From Fictibacillus phosphorivorans (GTDB lineage Bacteria; Bacillota; Bacilli; Bacillales; Fictibacillaceae), in contig NZ_LRFC01000034.1 of assembly GCF_001619875.1 (NCBI RefSeq), positions 166,956 through 230,955 of the forward strand: a DNA stretch of 64,000 nucleotides. Direction: 5' to 3'. The position numbers were made by a program, and so were the translations under genes. Below the pieces are notes generated by a model, which was not told where the DNA came from, made no database searches, and was given only the letters and a program-made list of their open reading frames with translations. Positions 35,142 to 43,138 of the stretch are shown here, piece by piece. Every line of letters starts with the position of its first letter. Position 1 is the stretch's first letter.

Positions 35142-35582
35142 TTGGACACTTGGAAGCAAATGATGGACTGGAAGAGGATGGCTGAAGAATATTTCGGAGA
35201 TCAGTTCTTTACGCCTAACCAAGGAACGAAAGCCGATATAAGAAATGAAAGCCCTCTTTGCAACATTTATGAAACACCTCAGGAAATATGCTGTGTATTC
35301 GCTCTTCCTGGATTGAATCGAACCGAAGATGTTGAGGTTATGGTCGATCCGTTCAAACTGACTGTACAAGGGAAATTGTCATTAACGATGGATTCTTACC
35401 GGCTAAATGCCGAGGAATTTCAGCTTGGAGAATTTCAGCGTGAGGTCACACTTCCTGTAAAAGTTCTGCAGGAACCTGTGCAGGCTTTTTATCGGAAAGG
35501 GCTATTATTTATTAGATTATTAAAAGACTCGCGGCCTGGAGCAAACCAGCGAAAGGTAAATCTGAACTGGGTGCAGGAATGA
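35142..35582 (+). CDS. Hsp20-like protein at the end of the gerP operon
   Basis: The start is TTG 35142, 5 nt after AAGAGGTGA. The 146-aa protein has an alpha-crystallin-like domain (EICCVFALPGLNRTEDVEVM, then LTVQGKL and YRKGLLFIRLL). It follows gerPB by 12 nt. With the Hsp20 gene on the minus arm, both arms of the cluster contain one. Coat proteins CotM/CotP are the nearest named relatives I can suggest. Confidence 0.78.
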   Translation: MDTWKQMMDWKRMAEEYFGDQFFTPNQGTKADIRNESPLCNIYETPQEICCVFALPGLNRTEDVEVMVDPFKLTVQGKLSLTMDSYRLNAEEFQLGEFQREVTLPVKVLQEPVQAFYRKGLLFIRLLKDSRPGANQRKVNLNWVQE

Positions 35583-35708
35583 TGCAAGGACGCTTGACTA
35601 ATTTACAGGATATCGATTACAATTTAGAAAAATAACGGAAGGAACAGGTGTATACGTCCAATGCGCAATTAATCTTATTTTAGCCATTTACTTGAATAAA
35701 AAAGTAGA

Positions 35709-35849
35709 ATGCTAGATAGGATTTCTCTGCCCATTTTTAGGACTTAACAACAGCCTGTTTTTTGTTGCGAAAAAACGTGTAATCACGTTTTTTAGTGATA
35801 TCATTTCGGCTACGGGCAGACCTCTCTAGTAATAACGGGAGGTTTTTTT
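35709..35849 (+). promoter_or_regulatory. Attenuator-like leader of the ABC-F gene
   Basis: AAAAAACGTG-TAAT-CACGTTTTTT (35770-35793) is one hairpin. ACCTCTC...GGGAGGT (35820-35843) with seven T is a second. The second ends directly at the ATG of the ABC-F gene and its 3' arm contains the ribosome site GGGAGG. TCTGCCC (about 35726) can pair with GGGCAGA (about 35814). A 12-codon frame MLDRISLPIFRT (35709-35747) precedes them with only a weak ribosome site. This resembles ribosome-mediated attenuation of antibiotic-resistance ABC-F genes. Confidence 0.6.
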
Positions 35850-37487
35850 ATGCTTTTATTAGAAGCAAACAGACTAGAAAAGTCATATAAAGGAAATTTA
35901 ATCTTGAGACAAACAGAGCCATTGCAACTTTTTTCTGAAGATCGTATCGGCTTGGTCGGAATGAACGGAGCAGGAAAATCCACATTCTTGAAGCTGCTTA
36001 CAGGAACAGAGGATGCAGATGCAGGAACTGTTCGTCATTACGGGTCATTTTCCGTCGTAAGCCAGTTTGATGACGTGGAGAAAGAGATAAACGCCAAAAG
36101 TGAAGGAGTTTGGGACCTGAAAGGTAAAACGTACGAAACGATGAGTGGCGGTGAAAAAACACGTACTCAGATCGCTGCTGCACTCGAACAAAATCCTGAT
36201 ATTTTAATCCTTGATGAACCTACTTCCCACTTAGATATTGAGGGAATGGATCAGCTTACAAAAGTTCTTACTCACTTTAAGGGAGCTGTATTGTTCGTTT
36301 CTCATGATAGAGTGTTTCTCGATATGGTGTGCACAAAGATCATCGAATTAGATCAGCAAACGTTCACAGCTTATACCGGCAATTACTCAGAATATCTCAT
36401 CCAAAAGAAACAAAAAGATGAGCGCAAACAGTTTGAATATGAACAGTATAGGAAAGAAAAAACAAGGCTGGAGAATACGGCCAAAGAAAAAGCATCAAAA
36501 GCAAAAAGCATGAAAGGTAAACCAGCACGCATGTCATACAGTGAAGCGAAGTTAGGAAAGGGTAAGCTTCAGGGTGCAAAACGATCACTTGAAAAAAAGT
36601 CAAAGGTAATCGAAAAAAGAATAGAGATGCTTGATAAAAAAGAAAAACCAGTGGATTTGCAAAAAGTTGAATTTAATATACAGCGCTTTTCTGTTATTCA
36701 TGGGAAACAAGCACTCTCCGTAAAGGAACTCTCAGTCGGGTTTGATCAGCGTCAGTTGTTTCGGAAACTTTCTTTTTCGATTAAACCAGGAATGAAGATT
36801 GTTTTAACCGGAAAGAATGGGACTGGAAAATCAACGCTGCTTCAAGAGATCTATAGAGGGAATGAAAAGATTATAAAATCTAAACAACTTAAAGTTGGTT
36901 ATTTTCATCAGCATCTAGAGCTATTAAACCCTGCCAAAACGATTCTTGAGAACGTGATGGAGAACAGTTTATACGATGAGACATGGGTAAGGACCATACT
37001 GGCAAGAATGCTGTTTAAACGTGAGGATGTATTTAAAAAAGTTGAAGTGTTAAGTGGCGGAGAAAAAATGAAAACAGCATTAGCAAAGATTTTTCTGAGT
37101 GATTATAATTTGTTATTGCTGGATGAGCCAACGAACTATCTAGATCTTTTCACGAGAGAAGCGCTGGAAGATGTCTTGATGGCTTACCCAGGAACTTTTA
37201 TTCTCGCTACTCATGACAGAAGGTTAATCGAAAAGACGGCAACACATATCTTGGAGTTGCAGCCTCCAAAAGCAATATGGTTCGAGGGGAATTATAACGA
37301 ATTCAAATCATCGGGCGTAAAGCAGGAGAAGGATGAAACTGCTCAAGAAGAAGAGATCCTTAAACTGAAGCTCGAGATGACTGAGCTAATCAGCCAGCTT
37401 TCCATTTGTACGAATGAGAGTGAAAAAGTTAAGCTTGATCATCGATACGAAGAGGTTCTAAGTGAATTAAGGAAGCTGAAGTCATAA
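35850..37487 (+). CDS. ABC-F ribosomal protection-type ATPase
   Basis: The 545-aa protein has two ABC domains with Walker A GMNGAGKST (about 39-47) and GKNGTGKST. Signatures are MSGGEK and LSGGEK, Walker B motifs LILDEPTSHLD and LLLDEPTNYLD. A long basic coiled linker (about 185-275) follows the first domain. The compact form and leader suggest the Vga/Lsa/Msr/VmlR resistance branch, but drug specificity cannot be read. A C-terminal coiled coil (about 490-545) is present. Confidence 0.85.
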   Translation: MLLLEANRLEKSYKGNLILRQTEPLQLFSEDRIGLVGMNGAGKSTFLKLLTGTEDADAGTVRHYGSFSVVSQFDDVEKEINAKSEGVWDLKGKTYETMSGGEKTRTQIAAALEQNPDILILDEPTSHLDIEGMDQLTKVLTHFKGAVLFVSHDRVFLDMVCTKIIELDQQTFTAYTGNYSEYLIQKKQKDERKQFEYEQYRKEKTRLENTAKEKASKAKSMKGKPARMSYSEAKLGKGKLQGAKRSLEKKSKVIEKRIEMLDKKEKPVDLQKVEFNIQRFSVIHGKQALSVKELSVGFDQRQLFRKLSFSIKPGMKIVLTGKNGTGKSTLLQEIYRGNEKIIKSKQLKVGYFHQHLELLNPAKTILENVMENSLYDETWVRTILARMLFKREDVFKKVEVLSGGEKMKTALAKIFLSDYNLLLLDEPTNYLDLFTREALEDVLMAYPGTFILATHDRRLIEKTATHILELQPPKAIWFEGNYNEFKSSGVKQEKDETAQEEEILKLKLEMTELISQLSICTNESEKVKLDHRYEEVLSELRKLKS

Positions 37488-37490
37488 GAA

Positions 37491-37515
37491 AGAGCCGTTC
37501 CAAAGGAGCGGCTCT
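37491..37515. terminator. Terminator between ABC-F gene and 60-aa gene
   Basis: AGAGCCGTTCC-AAA-GGAGCGGCTCT is a strong stem followed on the plus strand by ACTTATTTTTG. It overlaps the stop codon of the convergent small gene, so it may serve both. Confidence 0.75.
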
Positions 37516-37696
37516 ACTTATTTTTGTCTGCTTTTATTGGTGGATCTTCCTGATCGGTGATTCCTGAATCATAGCTGATCTGTCTTAAATCTTCTTCGTC
37601 GGCAACAGTACCTCCTGCCATTCCTTCGTTTATCATCCTGTCGATGTCTAAATAAAGATCTCTTTTACCTTCATATTCTTTATCTTTTTCAGTCAC
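37514..37696 (-). CDS. Small acidic protein, 60 aa
   Basis: The GTG at 37696 follows GGCTGGGA, a modest ribosome site. The product is hydrophilic and acidic (DIDRMINEGMAGGTVADEED, then KADKNK at the end). The DRMINEGMAGG stretch resembles small Bacillus proteins of unknown function. Convergent with the ABC-F gene. Confidence 0.6.
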   Translation of the reverse strand: MTEKDKEYEGKRDLYLDIDRMINEGMAGGTVADEEDLRQISYDSGITDQEDPPIKADKNK

Positions 37697-37825
37697 GTTT
37701 TTCCCAGCCTTTCTTTTATAGTTACATCTCTAGGTTGTCCTATTTTGAATCTTTCTTTCGGCCAATTCGTATTTAAGATAAGGTAAGATAAGATTCTTAA
37801 TATCACAAAGAAAAGAGGAGATCCT

Positions 37826-38269
37826 ATGAAAAGTATATTAATTGCTGTTTTATTATCGTTTAGTGTTTTAACAGGTTGTTCGGTGGTAGAAGACGTGACG
37901 AACGGTGTGAATTATGTACCAGCAGCAACTGAATATATCAATGATGTACAACAATTTTCAAAAGACATTCCTGGCTTAGCTGAAAAGGCAATCTCTGATC
38001 AAAATGCTCGTGTTGAACTTGAAAAAGCACTTCAAGATATAAATGCAGATATAAAAGATTTTAACGAATTGACACCGCCGTCCGTTTTTGAAGATATTCA
38101 TAATCAGGTGTTGGATCATAATCAAACATTGCAAGATGGCATTGATCAATATCTTACTGCAGTAAAGAATGGAGAATTTAGCCCGGATTTCCTGAAGGAA
38201 AGTGGTTTGTTAGATGACATTGCAGTATACACTGATTTGTTAAACGATATTAAAAAGCTCGGGGAGTAA
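37826..38269 (+). CDS. DUF6376-like lipoprotein
   Basis: The 147-aa precursor has a signal peptide ending in the lipobox LTGC (Cys18). The rest is helical and acidic with no enzyme motif. The segment ELTPPSVFEDIHNQVLDHNQ resembles the DUF6376 family as I recall it. It would be anchored to the outer face of the membrane. AGAGGAGATCCT precedes the ATG. Confidence 0.75.
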   Translation: MKSILIAVLLSFSVLTGCSVVEDVTNGVNYVPAATEYINDVQQFSKDIPGLAEKAISDQNARVELEKALQDINADIKDFNELTPPSVFEDIHNQVLDHNQTLQDGIDQYLTAVKNGEFSPDFLKESGLLDDIAVYTDLLNDIKKLGE

Positions 38270-38385
38270 TATCTATTCTCGGAAGATTACTCACTACAAC
38301 CACTGATTTTTTAATTTTTCATGTTACATTCCGACTCATTTCGGGAATATGACAATGAGATAATTGGTGAGGGTGGGTAAATAGA

Positions 38386-38538
38386 ATGGATGATTATCAT
38401 ATGAAGATTGAAGATTACATGCAGTTGTTAAAAAAGAGATACAAAAAAGGCAGGATTCAAGCGAAACAATATCGGAAACGATTAGAGCTCATACACCTAT
38501 GGCACATACGGGGTGTTGTTAAAGTGCCAAAGGAATAG
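38386..38538 (+). CDS. Small basic protein, 50 aa
   Basis: The frame starts at ATG 38386 after GGTGGGTAAATAGA and ends at TAG 38536-38538. The product is highly basic (LLKKRYKKGRIQAKQYRKRL) and helical. No family is recognised. Confidence 0.5.
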   Translation: MDDYHMKIEDYMQLLKKRYKKGRIQAKQYRKRLELIHLWHIRGVVKVPKE

Positions 38539-38600
38539 TTAACAAAAGACTCTTTTTTGACGATAAATGTATAAACACGACTCGTCTTGGCAGGTGCAGC

Positions 38601-39248
38601 ATGTTTCCAATAAATACTACATTCGTAAGGCTTGAGCATACAAAATATGATTATATCTTTCATATTGCGTTTGCCGTTCTTCTCTGTTTATATAGCTTTT
38701 TGATTCTCTTTTCCAGCAAACTGCTGGGTTTTTTGTTTTTTTGTTATGGTTTATTCTTGTTAGGTTTCACCGTTTGGAAAGGAATAAGAATGATTTACTC
38801 GATACCAGGAGTATTGGTGGGCTTAACCGCATTATTTTTTAGCAGATTGTTGTGGATGGACGCATTTCAAATTCTGCCTAATTTCTTTTATGAGATCTTT
38901 CAAGTTGTATTCTTTCTCGGATTTGGTGTTGGAATCACATTATTGTACAACTTAGCCAGCAAATCGGCTCCATTTTCAAATATATATCAAAGACATGGGA
39001 TTCATGGAATGTACTTTGCTACAGGTATTTTGCTTTTCCCTTATACGTGGATCTTTAGTTATGGAGCTCTCAAGCAGGGTAATTATAATAGTTTAGTATG
39101 GGCGGTACTTATCCTCATACTATGGGGTATCTTATATGCTTTGCAGCTGATTACCCCTCCTAAGAAAGGAATGGGGATCGCACTTTACGCTGTAAATATA
39201 GGCGTGGGGTGCTGGACGATCTATAGATGGATAATGATAGTAACGTAA
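38601..39248 (+). CDS. Polytopic membrane protein, unknown
   Basis: The 215-aa protein has about seven hydrophobic segments and no recognisable motif. The ribosome site is modest (GGCAGGTGCAGC). It stands alone with a clear terminator. No function can be assigned. Confidence 0.65.
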   Translation: MFPINTTFVRLEHTKYDYIFHIAFAVLLCLYSFLILFSSKLLGFLFFCYGLFLLGFTVWKGIRMIYSIPGVLVGLTALFFSRLLWMDAFQILPNFFYEIFQVVFFLGFGVGITLLYNLASKSAPFSNIYQRHGIHGMYFATGILLFPYTWIFSYGALKQGNYNSLVWAVLILILWGILYALQLITPPKKGMGIALYAVNIGVGCWTIYRWIMIVT

Positions 39249-39250
39249 AA

Positions 39251-39283
39251 AAAAGAGAAGCCGTGATCGGCTTCTCTTTTTTA
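39251..39283 (+). terminator. Terminator of the 215-aa membrane protein gene
   Basis: AAAAGAGAAGCCG-TGAT-CGGCTTCTCTTTT is a perfect 13-bp stem followed by TT. Confidence 0.88.
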
Positions 39284-39289
39284 TTCTAT

Positions 39290-39396
39290 AACTTGTTAGC
39301 ACAGTGATTTTCGGCGTGGCAACAAGTTTAGGATAACAGCATAAGGACAACTAAGGCTGACGCGAAAATGACCAGGCGTCAGCCAAGTTTTTTTTT
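39290..39396 (+). ncRNA. Candidate small structured RNA
   Basis: Between the terminator above and the convergent Bax-inhibitor gene lies a second plus-strand terminator: GGCTGACGC (39355-39363) with GCGTCAGCC (39376-39384), then nine T. No frame precedes it. AACTTGTT (39290-39297) pairs with AACAAGTT (39321-39328), extended by GC. Two hairpins, the last with a T-run, is the layout of a small RNA of about 105 nt. I found no clear promoter. Confidence 0.45.
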
Positions 39397-40126
39397 AACG
39401 GTTTCTTAATTTAGCAAGCAGATGCAAAATCTCAAAATACAGCCAGATCAATGTGACCATAAGCCCGAATGCTCCGTACCACTCCATATACTTAGGTGCA
39501 CCTCGATCTGCTCCGTATTCAATAAAGTCAAAATCAAGCACAAGATTCAGTGCGGCGATCACGACGATGAATAAGCTGATTCCTATACCGATCGGCCCTG
39601 TACTGTGAAGATAAGGAACGCTCATTCCGAAAAAGCCTAATATAAAACTAGTTAAGTAAACAAGCATAATTCCCATTGTTGCAGAGAATACAATCAATCG
39701 AAAGTTATGGGTTACTTTAATGATTCTGAACATATAAGCAAGCAGCAAGGCAAACAGAGTCCCGAATGTTAATGCTACAGCTTGCAATGTGATTCCATTA
39801 AATTGCGACTCGAAGTTAGCTGAGATTCCTCCGACAGCAAGACCTTCCAACGCAGCATATACCGGGGCAAGCAAAGGGGCGGTTTTAGGAACGAAAGCAA
39901 CGATTAAAGCTGTTACGAGTCCTCCAATCATACCGATAACAATATAATGGCCGACCGGGTTTCCTAAATGGTACTGATACCATGTAAATATCGCAGTTGC
40001 CATCAATACAACAAGTAAAATAAACGTCTTATAAACGGTTCCTGACAGTGTCATTCTTTTACTGTAAGACGTTCCTCTAAATTTATCAAAAGTTGAACCT
40101 TTCAATGCAGGATTCGCACTTCTCAT
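39395..40126 (-). CDS. Bax inhibitor-1/YccA family membrane protein
   Basis: The 243-aa protein has about seven membrane helices and the C-terminal LVLDFDFIEYGADRGAPKYMEW segment of the Bax-inhibitor-1-like (YccA-type) family. Related bacterial proteins are pH-dependent calcium leak channels; that role is inference here. AAGGAGG precedes the ATG. An ECF-type promoter 24-60 nt upstream suggests envelope-stress expression. Confidence 0.85.
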   Translation of the reverse strand: MRSANPALKGSTFDKFRGTSYSKRMTLSGTVYKTFILLVVLMATAIFTWYQYHLGNPVGHYIVIGMIGGLVTALIVAFVPKTAPLLAPVYAALEGLAVGGISANFESQFNGITLQAVALTFGTLFALLLAYMFRIIKVTHNFRLIVFSATMGIMLVYLTSFILGFFGMSVPYLHSTGPIGIGISLFIVVIAALNLVLDFDFIEYGADRGAPKYMEWYGAFGLMVTLIWLYFEILHLLAKLRNR

Positions 40127-40156
40127 ATAAAAACCTCCTTACCTCTCTAAGAGAAA

Positions 40157-40184
40157 TATACGATATCTTAACACGAAAGTTTCA
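40157..40184 (-). promoter_or_regulatory. ECF (SigW/M/X-type) promoter
   Basis: On the minus strand TGAAAC, a 16-nt spacer and CGTATA match the Bacillus ECF promoter consensus (TGAAAC N16 CGTA) exactly. The expected start is about 25 nt before the ATG of the Bax-inhibitor-like gene. Confidence 0.75.
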
Positions 40185-40381
40185 TATACTGCATGTAAAA
40201 AATTGTTAGCTCCAGAATGTTTGCTTTCTGATGATGTGCAAAAACATTTTTAAGACAAAATCCCTCTTGCTTTTAATTGAAATATTGGCTTGATTAGGAA
40301 GGATTGACTATTTTGGACAAAGACCGACAAATACTTCATGTACTGTATGTATTATATAGTTGAAAGAAGGGAGGTGAATTT

Positions 40382-41233
40382 ATGCGAATACCAAACCTCA
40401 TTATGCAGAGTTTGATCGCGGGTGCCGTCCTTTTTATACCTGCTGAAGTTTTTGCTGAGAAGGAACCTGCAGCGAAACAAAACCCAGCTGCTGAACAAAA
40501 TAGTCAGCAAGCCGGCCAACAAGGAAAAGCAAAAGAACAATCGTCAGAACCAGCAACAAAACAACAAGAGAGAATGGCGAAAACACAGTCTTCGGAAGTT
40601 GTTAGAAAGAAAGCTGATGCGACTAGACCTGACTCTAAAGGTTCTGAGGTAAGTTCTGAAGTGAGAAAAGTGAAACCTAGTGCTGTTTCAAAGCAGAAAA
40701 CGGTTCCGGATACTAAGAACGTACGCAGTGTAAAAAAACCAGTTCCTCAAAGACATATTGAAAAGAATGTTCCAATAAAACAGCCTCAAATAAAACAGGC
40801 TGAAACAACAAACGTTTTACATAGAAAATTACCTTTAACCCATGCTGAAATGCTTAAAGAAACAGTTACGGAACAAAGGGAGAAGGGCGTTTCTAAGAAT
40901 AAGAAAGTGATACAGCAGAAAAACGCTGTGTCTAAACTTCCTCAGAAGCTGCCTTTTAAACCAAATCCAAAACCACAAGATTCTAAGGCAATTCCAGCGA
41001 CATCAGGACAAGGATCTTCCCAATCATCCACAAACACGGATGGCGGGACAGGTGCAACTTCTTTAGCTAATGTAAAAGCTAATTTAGTTCTGCCTTTGAT
41101 CTTTGCTGACAATGAAAAGGTTTCTGTGTATTTTAACAGAATGGACCTCTTAAGAAGTCAATGGGTGAACGCACCGCCATCGAAACCACCAGAAAAAAGC
41201 TCTTTAATTTTTCAAAAAGATTGTGTGATGTAA
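40382..41233 (+). CDS. Secreted low-complexity basic protein
   Basis: The 283-aa precursor has a signal peptide (hydrophobic core about 8-24, cleavage likely after VFA). A long Lys/Gln/Ser/Pro-rich region without predicted domains follows, then a short more ordered C-terminus from about 225 (NLVLPLIFADNEKVSVYFNR). AGGGAGGTG precedes the ATG. The next gene follows by 34 nt, so the two secreted proteins, one basic and one acidic, may work together. No family recognised. Confidence 0.7.
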   Translation: MRIPNLIMQSLIAGAVLFIPAEVFAEKEPAAKQNPAAEQNSQQAGQQGKAKEQSSEPATKQQERMAKTQSSEVVRKKADATRPDSKGSEVSSEVRKVKPSAVSKQKTVPDTKNVRSVKKPVPQRHIEKNVPIKQPQIKQAETTNVLHRKLPLTHAEMLKETVTEQREKGVSKNKKVIQQKNAVSKLPQKLPFKPNPKPQDSKAIPATSGQGSSQSSTNTDGGTGATSLANVKANLVLPLIFADNEKVSVYFNRMDLLRSQWVNAPPSKPPEKSSLIFQKDCVM

Positions 41234-41267
41234 AACAACTATCTGAAAATTTAAGGAGCGAATTATA

Positions 41268-42887
41268 ATGAAAAAAGTCAACCGTACATTTGTAAAATCT
41301 TTAGTATTTGCTGGAACATTAACTCTTGCAGCTGTTGTAGGAACAGGTGCTGCTGAAGCGGCTGGTCATAAATCTGAGAAAGCGATTGCTGCTCAAAACG
41401 CAAATGCATCTCAAGGAAATGTACAAGCTAAGGAAGAAAACCTTGCAAAACCAGCTAAGGTTACAGTAAAGGTTCAAAAGCCAGCTAAAGCTGAAAAGCC
41501 AGTTAAAACGGAAAAAACGGCTAAACCAGCTAAAGCTGAAAAGCCTGTGAAAGACAAGAGTCATTCTCAAGCAGCTGCACATGCAAGTGAAACTGCAAAG
41601 AAACATGCTGCTCCAAACTCAGCGGTTCATGCTGTACCAACAAAGACAGAAGAACCAGTTGTAACAGAACCTGTAACTGAAGAACCAGCAGAAGAAGTTG
41701 TAGTACCTGTTGAGGAAGAAGTAATTGAAATTGACATTCCTGAGACAGATACTGAAGATGGTAAAACAGAAGATACAGTGACTGAAGAAGAGGATGCTAC
41801 TCGCAACGAAGATTCTGATGTTGACTCTGACGAAAAAGTTATCAAAGAAGATGATGAAGACGAAGACTCAGAAGATAAAGCGGTTCAAGAGGAAAATGAA
41901 GATAATCCAGTTAAAAAAGAAGATCAACCAGATGTAATTGCTGACGAGGATGCAGTTAAAGAAGATGACGATTCTGACGAAGACGATTCTGAAGATGTTG
42001 AAGAAGTAAAAGAAAACAAATCTCTTCAAAACAAAGTCAATTCTAATGCATTTGAGCGTTCAAGTGAAAACGCAAAATTGCATGCTGTACCAAACGCGGC
42101 TGTACATGCTGAAACAACAGAAGAAGCACCAGCAGCTGAAGAAACAACAACAGAAGAAGAAGTAACAGAAGAAGCATCGGCAACTGAAGAAACTACGACT
42201 GAGGAAGAAGTAACTGAGGAAGCTCCGGCAACTGAAGAGACTACAACAGAAGAAGTTGTTGAACAAGAAGTAAAAGAAAACAAATCTCTTCAAAACAAAA
42301 TTAATTCTAATGCATTTGAGCGTTCAAGTGAAAACGCAAAATTGCATGCTGCACCAAACGCTGCTGTTCATGCTGAAACAACGACTGAAGAAGTAACCGA
42401 AGAAGCACCAGCAACTGAAGAGACTACGACTGAAGAAGAAGTAACGGAAGAAGCACCAGCAACTGAAGAGACTACTACTGAAGAAGAAGTAACGGAAGAA
42501 GCTCCGGCAACTGAAGAGACTACTACTGAAGAAGAAGTAACAGAGGGAGCTCCGGCAACTGAAGAAACTGCGACTGAGGAAGAAGTAACAGAGGAAGCTC
42601 CGGCAACTGAAGAAACTGCGACTGAGGAAGAAGTAACAGAGGAAGCTCCGGCAACTGAAGAAACAACAACTAAGGAAGAAGTTGCTGCACTTTTGAACAA
42701 GATTCGTTCATTAGCAGCTGAGCACGCTTCTGAGAATGCAAAGCTTCATGCAGCAATCAACGCAGCCATTTTAGCAGTTGAAGATGTGGTTGAAGAAAAT
42801 GCACCGGAAGTGGTTGAAGTTCCAGCTACTGAAGAAGATACAACTGAAGAAACAGTTAACATTGTAGTAGAAACTGAAACAAAATAG
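41268..42887 (+). CDS. Secreted acidic repeat protein
   Basis: The 539-aa precursor has a signal peptide (cleavage near EAA, about 31) and a Lys/Ala/Pro-rich stretch. A long Glu/Asp/Thr region with 16-residue repeats (TTTEEEVTEEAPATEE) follows. A short helical module, ASENAKLHAAPNAAVHA-like, appears four times (near residues 108, 268, 350 and 480). Two copies are preceded by ENKSLQNK(V/I)NSNAFERS. There is no LPXTG or other anchor. TAAGGAGCG precedes the ATG. Function unknown. Confidence 0.75.
   Translation: MKKVNRTFVKSLVFAGTLTLAAVVGTGAAEAAGHKSEKAIAAQNANASQGNVQAKEENLAKPAKVTVKVQKPAKAEKPVKTEKTAKPAKAEKPVKDKSHSQAAAHASETAKKHAAPNSAVHAVPTKTEEPVVTEPVTEEPAEEVVVPVEEEVIEIDIPETDTEDGKTEDTVTEEEDATRNEDSDVDSDEKVIKEDDEDEDSEDKAVQEENEDNPVKKEDQPDVIADEDAVKEDDDSDEDDSEDVEEVKENKSLQNKVNSNAFERSSENAKLHAVPNAAVHAETTEEAPAAEETTTEEEVTEEASATEETTTEEEVTEEAPATEETTTEEVVEQEVKENKSLQNKINSNAFERSSENAKLHAAPNAAVHAETTTEEVTEEAPATEETTTEEEVTEEAPATEETTTEEEVTEEAPATEETTTEEEVTEGAPATEETATEEEVTEEAPATEETATEEEVTEEAPATEETTTKEEVAALLNKIRSLAAEHASENAKLHAAINAAILAVEDVVEENAPEVVEVPATEEDTTEETVNIVVETETK
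42373..42672 (+). repeat. 48-bp coding repeats in the acidic secreted protein
   Basis: About six tandem copies of a 48-bp unit encode TTTEEEVTEEAPATEE with synonymous and single-residue differences. Two further copies lie at 42130-42250. Copy number is likely variable between strains. Confidence 0.85.
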
Positions 42888-42897
42888 TAAGAATGAA

Positions 42898-42926
42898 GTC
42901 AGGGATTCGCGGTCCCTGGCTTTTTT
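42898..42926 (+). terminator. Terminator of the secreted-protein operon
   Basis: GTCAGGGA-TTCGCGG-TCCCTGGC is followed by six T. Confidence 0.85.
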
Positions 42927-42940
42927 GTACTGTAGTTTTC

Positions 42941-43040
42941 TTTTATAAGTCTTGAAAAAATTTTATAAGTCTTTAAATTTTTTTATAAGTCCTCAAAAAA
43001 ATTTATAAGTCTTGATGCTTATTTATAGGTCTTCAGCGTT
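42941..43040. repeat. Tandem array C, 20-bp unit
   Basis: Five contiguous units of exactly 20 bp share TTTATAAGTC at the left, with an A/T-rich variable right half. It starts 15 nt after the terminator above. Confidence 0.9.
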
Positions 43041-43138
43041 TCATTCAGCTTTCTAGTCATCACAATTACTAAATATTCCAACGTTTTCTTTTATGTGATC
43101 AGGGAAGTATATTCTTATGATGCAAGGAGGTGGGTTTA

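Noticed and set aside
42026..42700. Minus-strand Ser/Val-rich and Cys/Phe-rich frames
   Set aside because: They are antisense shadows of the Glu/Thr repeats of the secreted protein; no ribosome site or promoter.
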